DNA of 64,000 nucleotides from Zychaea mexicana (Eukaryota > Mucoromycota > Mucoromycetes > Mucorales > Lichtheimiaceae): contig NW_026516765.1 of NCBI RefSeq assembly GCF_025766255.1, positions 101,292 to 165,291 of the forward strand. The letters run 5' to 3'. Of this stretch, positions 25,710 through 36,022 are shown in pieces. The position numbers and the translations under genes were made by a program. Within the stretch, counting starts at the first letter, position 1, and every line of letters starts with the position of its first letter. Below the pieces are notes generated by a model. The model ran no database searches. It was not told the DNA's origin and saw nothing but the letters and a program-made list of their open reading frames with translations.

Positions 25710-26139
25710 TTACAATGCTGCAGCAGTCATGCTATAACTCTCGGAATAGTTGGATCGACTTGCTCGGTGATTGATCTCTGACTCGTTGTTCAGCATGGAT
25801 GTTGTTAAGAGATGCGCTGCATCTCGGTTGTTGTTGTTGTTGTTGTTGCTGTTGCTATAGTTGTAGTATCGTGTTGCTCGTGTCATCTTGCCTCCTCCTG
25901 CTTTTATTTCCTTCTTTTCGTCTACTACAGCATCTATGGATGAGAAAACCCATTCCGAGTCAGCAAAAGGCTCGACTAGTCGTCCCGCGTATATGTATGA
26001 ATAACAGCGACATATTACCGTCATAAGGGTGATATTCTTGCTGATCGCCCTCGATGGTTACATAGGTTCGTCGCTTGGTATATCGACTGATCCGCCACAT
26101 GCCGATCTGGCTCTTCATTTTACTGATAATGCTGACCAT
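25710..26139 (-). CDS. Small two-exon orphan protein
   Basis: Exon 1 26019-26139 and exon 2 25710-25975 join in frame to 128 aa across a 43-nt intron (GTAATA..CTAG). Reading through the intron meets a stop. The N terminus is basic (MVSIISKMKSQIGMWRISRY, then TKRRTY) and leads to 'GDQQEYHPYD', 'FADSEWVFSSIDAVVDEKK', a poly-Asn stretch and a Ser-rich tail. TATATATA lies at 26206-26213, about 70 nt upstream. No family recognised. The poly-Asn/GTT repeat in exon 2 might be mistaken for a microsatellite only. Confidence 0.5.
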
Positions 26140-26427
26140 CGTTACTGCTGTTGTCGTTTATTTGCGCGAATAAAGAAGAAGACGAAGAAAAAAGATCTCA
26201 AGGGATATATATAGGGAAGATGGGAAAGAAAGAAGAATGGTCTTCACCGCAGGGGTCGAGAATCGATTTCCGAGTGAAAAAAAAGGGGGAGCAGGAGTTG
26301 TGTGTATTTGGGGGGGGGGTGCGGGAGAGAGGGAAGAAGGGAAGGGGGACATACGTTCATTTTTGGTAAGTAGCTTAAAGACCGATCATTAGCAAATTAT
26401 GCGTGTTAAACAGGGCTTTTTTTCTCA

Positions 26428-26795
26428 TCATGGCGGGGTGCTTTTTTTCCAGTTTGGCGTGGCGGTGTATTTTGATTGGCACCCATTGTCACCTACAAAA
26501 AAAAAAGTACTTTGATTGGAGATTGGGCAGTACGCGTACAACGGCCCTTTATCCTCGATCGTCCCGTGCAAGTGCATGTTCGGCGTGGTTTTTTCTGGGC
26601 CATATAACCGTTCAACACCAGTGCAAAGTTGCTGGAGCAGGTTGTTTGCTTCTGCAATTTCATCCACATTAATCGATGGCTTGACCAGCAAGCGACACGC
26701 ATCAACACTTATCAGCCTGTTTTCGAGATATCTTTTGGGAAGATGACCGTCGAGCACAAAAGGCGACTATACAGTGCACCATGAATTCCAATCGT
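26428..26795 (-). pseudogene. Decayed transposase fragment (DUF4218-like, CACTA-type element)
   Basis: The minus-strand reading 'LPKRYLENRLISVDACRLL' followed by 'LCTGVERLYGPEKTTPNMHLHG' has the pattern of the C-terminal transposase-associated domain in fungal CACTA/Tnp2 elements (WxxWxxxYSPxVLxGxLP..Y, then FExLYGxExCTPNMHLH). The segment just upstream (toward 26795) holds an in-frame TAG, and residues normally following MHLH are missing, so this is a relic. No termini were found. Confidence 0.6.
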
Positions 26796-27210
26796 CGGCG
26801 GTCATGAACAAGAAGCCACTTTCGATTTAACCAATTATTTTGCGGACAATAGCAGTGCTGTTTATTTTGAATGATGAGAATTATTATGTAGCCTATTGAA
26901 TATGAAAAATCAATATCAACTACTCTTACTTAGGGTTGAAAAGGTCATAATGAGTCGCCGAGCTGTACCGCTATCACAAAGTCCAAGTCCCAATTACGCT
27001 GATGGCATTGATTACTCGACGACAGTTGGTGTTTTAGATGAGGAACGCATTATGATCGAATGTTGATCTGGTGGCCGTGAAGAGAACGTTCAACACACCT
27101 ACGGCGATAGCTTGAAGCTTAGTAGAATCACTTACTAGTATGCTGGTTCTGAAAGCATACAGATGATCTATTGCAAATTTCGAGACATTTACCAAGTTCA
27201 AGACCGTTGG
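26796..27210. other. Short spacer between transposon relic and ligase pseudogene
   Basis: A 38-codon plus-strand ORF at 26950 looks weakly protein-like but has no visible splice partner. Nothing else supported. Confidence 0.3.
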
Positions 27211-29449
27211 CATCCAGTGTGTCAAAAGAACGTTGACGCTGTTCATTTGGAACTTTGGTTGCTGGTACGTACTATGAAGTACATTTTTAGGGTATCATAG
27301 AAATCATGTTATATTGTTTCCCTTGAATTCCAGGTGGAACTGTGAGTCCTGCGAATCGAGTCCTGCGAATCCATCATATACCAAGGACGAACTGGCGCAT
27401 CAGCTCCGTGAAACGAAAGCCAAGGTTCTTGTGGCTCACTCGTCCAACGTGGACACGGCTTTTGAAGCGGCCGACATTGTCGGCTTGGCCCGGTCAAGCA
27501 TTTTTGTATTTGGAAAGGGGATAGTCAAGGGTGTGCGGCCATACGTTAAGGTATTGCTTGGTGGCCGTCTTGCCAGAACGGTCGAATTTAAGTTCGAGAA
27601 AAGCTTGCGTTCCTTTGCTTTTCCTCAGGAACAACAATTACACATTGCTGCACGGCTAATTATTACTAAGAGATATAAAACTAGCGTTTAAGCAAGTACA
27701 AAACAAATAACTAATAATTCCACAAACGCTTTTTTTGTAAATCTCGTAGGCAAAAGTAAAGGTGTTATGACGACGTACGTAATAACAGACGGACAAAGGA
27801 AGGCAAACCCGTACTCTGTGGATATCTCAGAATACTGCAATACGAAATAATATCACGGCAATATGGTCTCCAACATCTGAAAGCGAAGCAGCACGTATTT
27901 TGGCAGTACTCCCCTTTTTCCACATTTATGGCTTGATGGTGGTTTTGCATGCACCCTTCTATATGCAGCGCCCTGTGTACATTCTGCCGCGTTTCGACCT
28001 GGAGCAATTCTGTACCACGGTCCAAAAGTACAAGATCTCCTTCGGTTGTGTTGTGCCACCAATTTTGCTTTTATTAGCAAAATCGCCTGCTATTGACAAA
28101 TATGACCTGTCGTCGCTAAAGGTGGTTGTGTCTGGCGCAGCTCCTTTGGACGCAGCTTTGGCAGACGAGGTACAAAAGCGGTTGAATTTGAAGGTGAAAC
28201 AAGCGTAAGGATCCAATATCTAGAGGGTTACAGGGATCTTGTGAGGGTAATGTTCGTAAAAGTGTAGAGCTTCTTTAAACAAAATGTATTTTTTAGGTAT
28301 GGCCTCACCGAGACAACTCCAGTCGTTTGTATCCAGCCTAATAATAACATCGTTCCAGGTATGATATGAAAATTTCTTATACACAAATTTGAGAGAAAAG
28401 GAACGGTAGTATTAGACTTGATGGTTAATAATTCATCTTTGTGAATAAGGCTCATCGGGTGTACTTGTACCTGACATGTTTGCCAAGGTCGTGGATGCCG
28501 AAAATGGAAAAGGTTAGCTATAAACGCGAAATCTTTTAACTCATAGGCGGGGAGGAACTGGAAAATAGGTAAAATAATCGTGGTGCTGACTACTGGACGG
28601 TTGCTACTGCTCATGCTAGAAATGGGGGTCGGTGAACGTGGCGAGTTGTGGCTGAAAGGACCGAATATCATGAAGGTTTGTTGTTATGCCTATCTGTGCT
28701 TCATATTTTTTAGTTACTGATGAATAACGATTCTCGATAAATTAATTAACAGGGCTACCTTAACCGTCCGAAAGAAACTGCCAATTGTATTGACTCTGAA
28801 GGCTACTTCCACACTGGGGATGTCGCTATAATCGATTCAGCCGGTCATATTTATATCGTTGATCGTATAAAGGAGCTAATCAAATATAAAGGTTTTCAGG
28901 TATGTACTTACTGAGTTTTAGTCAGTACAGTGACACGGCGTGTGCTGAGGAAAGAGGCTTTTTCAATAACAATCATGAACATATGTCTTATTTTTTTTGC
29001 TTGTAAAATATTGTGTAGGTTGCACCTGCTGAATTGGAAGGCATACTGGTAAGTAGGTTATCATTCACAAAACCAAAGGGATGAAAAATTGTTTTTTTTC
29101 TCACTACATACTCTCGATGTGCAAGCTAACCTAAAGATCATGTATCTATATAATAGCTTAAGTACGCAGACGTTGCTGATTGTGCCGTCATTGGCTTATA
29201 CGATCATGAACAAGTCACTGAAATACCACGTGCCTATATCGTTCTCAGACCAGGTGTACAGCAGGGCGAAAAGGTCGCGGAGGATCTTAAAAAGTTTGTG
29301 GCAGACAAGGTGATTCTAGCTACAAGCAAATCCAATCCGTGATTTTCCGTGATCAAATCCCCAAGAGTGCTACTGTAAAAATTCTGCGAAATGTTCTGAG
29401 AAATGAGGTCAAGGCCGAAGAGGACGCGAAGCGAGCATCCAAGTTATGA
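27211..29449 (+). pseudogene. 4-coumarate-CoA-ligase-like acyl-CoA synthetase pseudogene
   Basis: Remnant of an ANL-superfamily acyl-CoA ligase (adenylation then thioester formation). Recognisable in order: 'FGTLVAG|GTVSPANPSY', the AMP-binding 'LCFSSGTT' and 'GKSKGVMTTY', 'VLPFFHIYGLMVV', 'VVSGAAPLD', 'YGLTETTP', 'GERGELWLKGPNIMKGY', '[11 protein letters not shown]', '[21 protein letters not shown]' and a C-terminal 'FRDQIPKSATVKILR'. Lesions are visible. A 14-nt tandem duplication (GAGTCCTGCGAATC) near 27347-27374 shifts frame. A further frame change lies before LCFSSGTT (near 27600). The intron after SSGTT lacks a GT donor. An indel near 29311 shifts the C-terminal exon. The usual Gly before the catalytic Lys (TGK) is Val. 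The middle exons still have good splice sites, so inactivation is fairly recent. Confidence 0.85.
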
Positions 29450-30376
29450 TAGAAAGACACAAGCAAAGCATATATGATATATTATAGATAATGCAGTAAT
29501 TGTCTAGAATCTTTACGCAGATCACAACATCTGCATATGAATAGACCTATCCATCATGAGGCAAAGATTTAGTCAGTAGGAAACTTGATCAAAAATACAC
29601 ATCTCATTTGGATTATAACAAAGTAAAAGGATGACAAAAACCAATACTTTTCGGTTACACCTTAGGTAGAAGAGTTATAGCATCATTGAGGAGAATCCGT
29701 CGTCTAGCTCTTTTCTATTTTGGGGTGCGAACCTTGATATTACTTCTCGGTTATACTAGTCAGAACTTGATAGTCATAATTTTGCTCTTTTGCGACCGTT
29801 GAATGATACCGAAAGTTCACCAATATGTGTTTTCCGCGGCCACGACCACTAGTTACTGTCAGCATCCCCGCAACAGCAGCAGGAACCGAGGCTCGGCGTC
29901 ATTATCATTGCAATCAACATAACATGTAGCAGACAGATATGGAGGCCAGCATTGTAGCAACTGTTGTTCCTATTCTACAAAAACCTTCATTTCGCACTCG
30001 CAGATGACGCATGTAGTGTTAGGTTACACCATTGCTCCGGATCAAAAACACAACCACGCCTATTACGCCTGTTCCCTGCTGCATAAAACCCAGTTATGAA
30101 AAGTGGCGTGGGTTTAATGAACACAAAAGAACAAGTTTTGCAAATAGCCCCATCATTCCGCTAGCTTTACACTCATCCTCACCCCTTAATTTCCCACTGT
30201 GTTTACAGTTAGCATAATTTAGAAAAAAAAGTAGTGAGATATTTTAGACACATTATTTATTGTTGTTACGGTGTGTGGGAGCAACCGCGGACAAAGGACA
30301 AGTGAATGCTTTTCGATGCGTATCCATGTACAAGAGAAAATAAGTTGGGAGAGAGAGAAAGTATCAAGTGGTTGAT
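29450..30376. other. Spacer downstream of the ligase pseudogene and TCTP
   Basis: Convergent 3' flanks; no gene supported. The right part holds the TCTP 3' UTR. Confidence 0.45.
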
Positions 30377-31279
30377 TTACTATAAGATTGAAAAGGAAAG
30401 CATAATGAGTTAAACTATATGTGCAAAATAAAGACTTATACAAAGACCAAAGAATTAATAGCAACATCAACTTACCAGCTTCTCTTCCTTAAGACCATCT
30501 CTCAAGAAGGTGAAGTAAGGGGTGACACCATCCTCACGGTAGTTCAACAAGGCAACCATGCCTTCGGGGTCCATGGACTCACCGACGTAGAATTCGTAGT
30601 CCTTGAAGTTACCAAGGATCTTCTTGACAAAGGCAGGAGCCTTGGCCTCGAATTCAGCGACACGGGAGGGGTTTTGTTCCTGGAGCTTGGCCTTCACAGC
30701 CTTCATGTAGCCCTTGATGTAAGCCATGTACGACTTCTTGTCGAACGAGGTCTCGGTCAAGCGGAACGAGTGGACGACGTTGTTGACGGTCTGGGCAGTC
30801 TCTTCGACACCCTCATCACCACCCTCAGCAGAGGGGTTAGCACCAATGTCAACCTCACCTTCCTTGACGGTGATCATCTAATTAGAAACAAACAAATTTA
30901 TATACCAAATCAGTAAATACACGATATTCACGTATTTTTGCCTTCAGTGTTGTTCCAACTTGGAAATCCTATAAGTCACGTACTTGGCAGTCAACTTCAT
31001 AAGCGACGTCGTCAACGAGCTTGATGGGCTATATATAATATGAAATGAAGCGTTAGTAAAGAGCGTGCGAGCAAATTCTCTCGGTTGAAATTGCAGATGG
31101 GAAAATGGTCTGCATAGTGTCCATATCAGAAAATCCCGCATCGATTATTGTAACATACGTAAGCATCAGAGAACAATTCGTCACCTAAAATCCATACCAA
31201 TTAGTACATCCATCGTATACCTCCATTCATCCATCAGTTAGCGATGCTTACCAGCAAGGATATCACGGTACAGAAGCAT
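30377..31279 (-). CDS. Translationally controlled tumour protein (TCTP/TMA19)
   Basis: Abundant conserved cytosolic, ribosome-associated protein. Exons: 31252-31279, 31159-31184, 30984-31028, 30476-30877, then a terminal TAA at 30377-30379. Codes 'MLLYRDILAGDELFSDAY', 'IKLVDDVAYEVDCQ', the signature 'IGANPSAEGGDEG', 'VNNVVHSFRLTETSFDKK', 'YIKGYMKAVKAKLQE', and 'GMVALLNYREDG'. With the last intron (30380-30475, GTAAGT..TTATAG) removed the protein ends at EEKL, 167 aa, the same length as yeast TMA19. If that intron is retained, translation adds only Val-Ser before a TGA. The first exon carries 28 nt and the second 26 nt. I use no gene symbol because orthology naming differs between fungi. Confidence 0.95.
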
Positions 31280-32306
31280 TTTCGGAAAAAGAGAGGGATG
31301 GATGGATTTTGCAAAGGGAAGAATCGCTTATAGGAACCCCCACACGAACACACGCTCCACGACAACGGAGTTAGAAATCGCCCGCTTTGTCCCACTGAAT
31401 CGTGCGTGCGTGTATGGTAAAATTGGCTGTGATTTGTCGTATACAGCATGAAGGCCAGTTTTACCTTTGATAAGAAGTTCAACTGTTTGGTAGATGTGCG
31501 TAGAAGCTTCACTGCGCTGCATCAACAGCCGTATGTTATTTTCCGTTCCCTGTAGATGAAATCAGAAATTTTATTTCTTTGTTTGTATATAAATTTTTTA
31601 AGAAATGAGATTCACTTTCTACTTTTCCAGCTTATTGTGCTTAAAAGATGCCTTGAAACAATCTGACTTATTTGAGAGCTTATTTTTTAATTTGTGCTAA
31701 ACAGCCATTACAATAGCTGAACATATCCAACAAATGGCTGTGAAGCACATGTTTGCTTATTGGCAGAGCCACACTGCATTATGCCAAGGAGAGAGAGCGG
31801 TGCTTCTTTTTGAGATGAAGATGTTGATAGCAACAATCAGTGCTACTTGTAACTTATTTTTGTTTTTTTCGCCGGGAAACGCTTGAATAAGCTCGTACAT
31901 TAAGTGTATCCGTTTTCTCTTTCTTGCTAGCGGATATTATTTATGGAGGTTGCCGTGTCACAGCAGTGATATTAAGCACTATTATCTCACAACTCTTGTC
32001 TCCAACTTTAATAAGAAAATAGCTATGATATTCATCATCAATTTAGCTGATACTTTTTTCAATGGTACTGTATTTCTTACGGGAAACTACATCAAAAGAT
32101 GACTATTTAACAATAAGCGCACTACTAATATAAGTACTAATGAAAGGTGATATGATCGAAAGTAGGGAAGAATGTATTAACTCAATCCGGTAAAAAAGTG
32201 CACTAAATTAGGTAGCTTGGGCTGGTGTACTAATTTGATGTTAGTCGCTCGTTTCGCTTCTTGTTCCGCTTCCCTCAGACGTATTCAACCAATTTTATAG
32301 AAACTG
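31280..32306. other. Divergent intergenic region (TCTP / TM9SF)
   Basis: Shared upstream region for two probably strongly expressed genes; no ORF of interest seen. Confidence 0.45.
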
Positions 32307-34618
32307 ATGAAGTTCTTGTCAAGGGCAGGGTCATCTGCTGCCTTATTTCTACTCGCCTTGGGCGTCTCTAAAACAAATGCATTCTATTTACCCGGTGTCG
32401 CGCCCATCGACTATGTTAACGGCGATGCTGTTCCACTTTACGTGAATTCCTTGACACCAATGTCGAATCAACAACTCAAGTCTGTACTTGCATACGATTA
32501 TTATGATCCGCGATTCCATTTCTGCCAACCTGAAGGTGGTCCTCAGCAACAGTCCGAGAGTTTGGGCAGCATCTTGTTTGGTGATCGTATTTTCACTTCT
32601 CCTTTTGAGGTAACATACAGATATAGTTATAATTAACGCAACAGCAACAAAAAACACAACAAAAACGCTTCCAATATATGTGTGTATATTAACTCAAAAA
32701 ACCATTTCTAGTTGTTTATGGGCAAAAATGAAAAATGCAAACGACTTTGCAAAACATCGGCTATCCCTAAAGAAGATGCTCAGTATATCAACCAATGTAT
32801 TGCAGACACGTATGCCCTGAATTTTGTTGTCGATGGCCTTCCAGCAGCCCATATTGCGATCGACGAACGCACCAAGGAAGAATATTACAATATTGGCGTT
32901 CGATTGGGCGAGAATGATGGCACTGCCGCTTTAAACAACCATTACTCGATCAATATCGAGTACCACGAATTGCCTGGTGAAAAGAAACGCGTGGTTGGTG
33001 TGCTTGTTAGCGCATCCAGTCATGACACCAAGATTGATGGGAAGGGCAACCCTGTCTGTGATCCGGATAGTCCGGCTGTGCATTTGAAGGAAGATGGTTC
33101 TTCTGAGGTTGTCTATACCTACAGTGTGACTTGGACTGTAAGTTGAAGAAGAATGATAAAAAAGCGTGGCATTGGCGATAACCTTTTCTAACAAAAACCA
33201 ATGTGCAATGTTTTTTAGCCTTCAACGACTGCATGGGCTACGCGTTGGGATAACTATCTCCACGTGGTTGATCCTTCGATCCATTGGTTCTCGCTGGTTA
33301 ACTCGATCGTGATTGTTCTTTTCTTGACGGGCATGGTTGCCATGATTTTATTGCGTGCTTTGCACAAAGACATCTCGCGCTACAATGCTGTCGAGGCTCA
33401 GGAAGATGTTCAGGAAGATTATGGCTGGAAGTTGGTTCATGGTGATGTGTTCCGTGCCCCTGCTCGTCCCATGTTGCTCTCTGTGCTTGTTGGTAGCGGC
33501 TCCCAATTGGTCGCCATGACCGCTTTGACTCTTGGTAAGTTTCAACATCGTGAAGCAGCGTACAGCGATTCGTTGTAAAAAAAATCCACATAGAAGAGGT
33601 TAATAATAACTGTATCTTTTCAATTTAGTTTTCGCTGTGCTGGGCTTCTTGTCCCCATCGAACCGTGGTGCTCTTGCCACTGTGATGGTTGTCTTTTTCA
33701 TGATCTTTGGCTGCATTTCCGGATTTGTTTCCGCTCGTATTTACAAGATGAACGGCGGCGACAAGTGGAAGCTCAACATTTTTTTGGCTGCTACCATGTT
33801 GCCAGGGTAAGTTTAACTATCAATGCTGCTGATCACAGTTTTGACTTATTTCGATCAGTTTTACTTAAAAGAACCCTTTCTACCTTTTAGCATTCTTTTG
33901 AGCACCTTCTTTGCTCTGAACTTCTTTCTAATCGGTTCAAAATCCTCGGGCGCTGTGCCTTTTGGCACTATGGTTGCCCTAATCGGCATCTGGCTCTTGA
34001 TCTCAATTCCTTTGAGCGCCGTCGGATCCTACTTTGGTTTCCGCAAAGCCAAGGTCGAACACCCTGTCCGAACGAACCAGATCCCTCGCCAAATCCCTGA
34101 CCAGCCATTCTACTTGCGCCCTATCCCATCCATCCTTATGGGCGGTGTCTTGCCATTCGGCTCCATCTTTATCGAACTCTACTTTATCATGAACAGCATC
34201 TGGTTCCATAGAATTTACTATGGTATCGGTTTCTTGTTCTTGGTCTTTGTCGTCTTGATCTTGACGTGCTGTGAAGTCACAATTCTGTTGTGCTACTTCC
34301 ACTTGTGCAGCGAGGATTATCACTGGTCCTGGCGCGCATTTGCAACCGCCGGTGCAGCTGGTGTCTATGTGTTCTTGTACTCGGCCTTGTACTATTTCAC
34401 AAAGTTGGATATCAACAGTTTGACAAGCACTGTGCTGTACTTTGGTTATTCTGGTGTTATTTCGCTGTTGTGCAGCTTGTTGACAGGTAAGAACATGGGA
34501 CTGGAGGCTTCAATTGATCCGTTCTCTGACATGTTTTATAAAAAAAACAGGTGCTGTTGGTTATTTGGCCTGTCTGGTCTTCTTGCAAAGAATCTTTGCT
34601 AGCATCAAGGTTGATTAA
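32307..34618 (+). CDS. Transmembrane 9 superfamily protein (EMP70/TM9SF)
   Basis: Endosomal/Golgi nonaspanin, 628 aa, six exons joined in frame: 32307-32609, 32712-33137, 33219-33534, 33629-33806, 33891-34486, 34551-34618. A signal peptide (residues 1-25) precedes 'FYLPGVAPIDYVNGDAVPLYVNSLTP', a lumenal domain with paired Cys (KCKRLCK), then nine hydrophobic segments starting at 'IHWFSLVNSIVIVLFLTGM'. Typical family blocks follow: 'DYGWKLVHGDVFR', 'RPMLLSVLVGSG', 'NRGALATVMVVFF', 'IPRQIPDQPFYLRPIPSI', 'GGVLPFGSIFIELYFIM' and 'SEDYHWSWRAF'. The end is IFASIKVD, the KxD Golgi-retention motif conserved in this family. No breaks. Confidence 0.96.
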
Positions 34619-34981
34619 ATCAATCGTGCTACATCCTCTAAACTAGAGAAACGCAAAAAAAAATACTTCTTCGTCTCCGTCATCTATAACTTCGCTAGCT
34701 ATTCACCCTCACGTCTCTCTCCTCCTCTTCCTCTACCATACACAGACATTTGAACAAACACTGTCACGCATTTCTAACGTATTATATCACAAAAATAAAG
34801 ATAAAAAAAGTGTAAGATGATGCAAAATGACGTTTTCGTCTCTTTCTCTTTTCTTGTTGTTGTATTAAGGTTTTTCTTCTTATATAATGTAATGTAAGGG
34901 GATGCGTGATTATAGGTGAAAACATAAAGTATAAGATGTATTTGAATGTCGTCGTTGATTTCTTCTCTCGCTGCTATGGTA

Positions 34982-35523
34982 CTATTGTTGCTGTTGCTGC
35001 TTTGCTGCTGCCTTTTCCATCTCCTCCTTGGTCTTCGTTTTCAACGATAATGCATGGATACCGTTTTGCAGTTCTTCGTTTAATAGTCCATATACTAGAC
35101 GATGTCGTTGCATCATAGTCTTTATATCACGTGTTCAAAATTAGTAATGATCAGTAATATTGATGCACATTAACCTTTATTAACAAATATTTCTTTCCTG
35201 CAAAGTTTTCGGACACGATCGTAATACTAGAAACACGAATATTTCAGTAATTGTATAAATAGTATCGAGACATATATATATAAGCAATTACCGGAAATGA
35301 GTTTCAGGGTTTGTGTTGCCACGCATGGCAGCATGGTGAGCGTGCAAATGAGATTCATTAACAATCTCCAAAGTGGATGGCTCGAGAGCCTCGGTGATCT
35401 ACATAAAGTAGTAGTAATATTTTTTAACAAATCAATTTAATCATTAAGTATAAAACGTGTGAATGTGATTATAGACTTCACCTTGCGCTCAGCGGCTTCC
35501 TCAATGGGACCCTTGGTGGCCAT
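34982..35523 (-). CDS. BolA-like protein
   Basis: Small BolA-family protein, partner of monothiol glutaredoxins in iron-sulfur or iron-signalling chemistry. Exons on the minus strand: 35482-35523, 35292-35398, 35175-35226 and 34982-35119, about 112 aa in frame. Codes MATKGPIEEAAERK, then 'LEPSTLEIVNESHLHAHH' with the invariant His, 'GNTNPETHFR', 'ITIVSENFAG', and 'QRHRLVYGLLNEELQNGIHA', the helix-turn-helix-like BolA core. The tail is Lys/Gln rich. The third exon's donor is uncertain: using GTTAAT at 35174 leaves about five extra residues between FAGK and QRHR compared with the family. The layout resembles the BolA1/uvi31 group. Confidence 0.88.
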
Positions 35524-36022
35524 TTTTAAACGTGTGCGTGTTATAAAAGTTGGGGTGGTTGGGAACTTCTTGTTCAACAAAGCTGAGTATGAATGGTTTG
35601 GTTAATTCAGTTTCAATACGTACTTCTTCCTCACCTGACTCACTCGCTCCGTATGTGATTTCTTCGTTATAATGTAAGGACCCCGTTATTTGGGTCGCAT
35701 ATTGTAAGATTAATAATGCTGCTTTCGTTGCTCTCTTTCTGACGGTCTTATACATGTGCTTGATGGTTTAATAGATTGTTTGTATTGTGGCCGATCAGTA
35801 AATATGATATCGATGCATACTTTTAGCCAGCGCATTATTCTACTTTCACTTTTCCTATTTAAACATACAATATATATGTATATCTGTTTTATTTATGATT
35901 CAAGTGATCATCAGAGAATAAAGGAGAGTAAAAAGAAAGGTTATAGCGTCACATAATAAAAATTCACAGAATGAAAGGTATACACTGATAGTATATCAGC
36001 AATAGTAAAAATAGCTTCTGAT
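35524..36022. other. Spacer between BolA-like and Gln-rich repeat genes
   Basis: Promoter side of the BolA-like gene and 3' flank of the repeat-protein gene; nothing else supported. Confidence 0.4.

Noticed and set aside
25826..25856. GTT/GTTGCT microsatellite as an independent repeat
   Set aside because: It is the poly-Asn coding stretch of the two-exon orphan gene on the minus strand.
26950..27066. 38-codon ORF MSRRAVPLSQSPSPNYADGI just upstream of the ligase pseudogene
   Set aside because: No match to the N terminus of 4CL-type ligases and no visible splice partner; could be chance.
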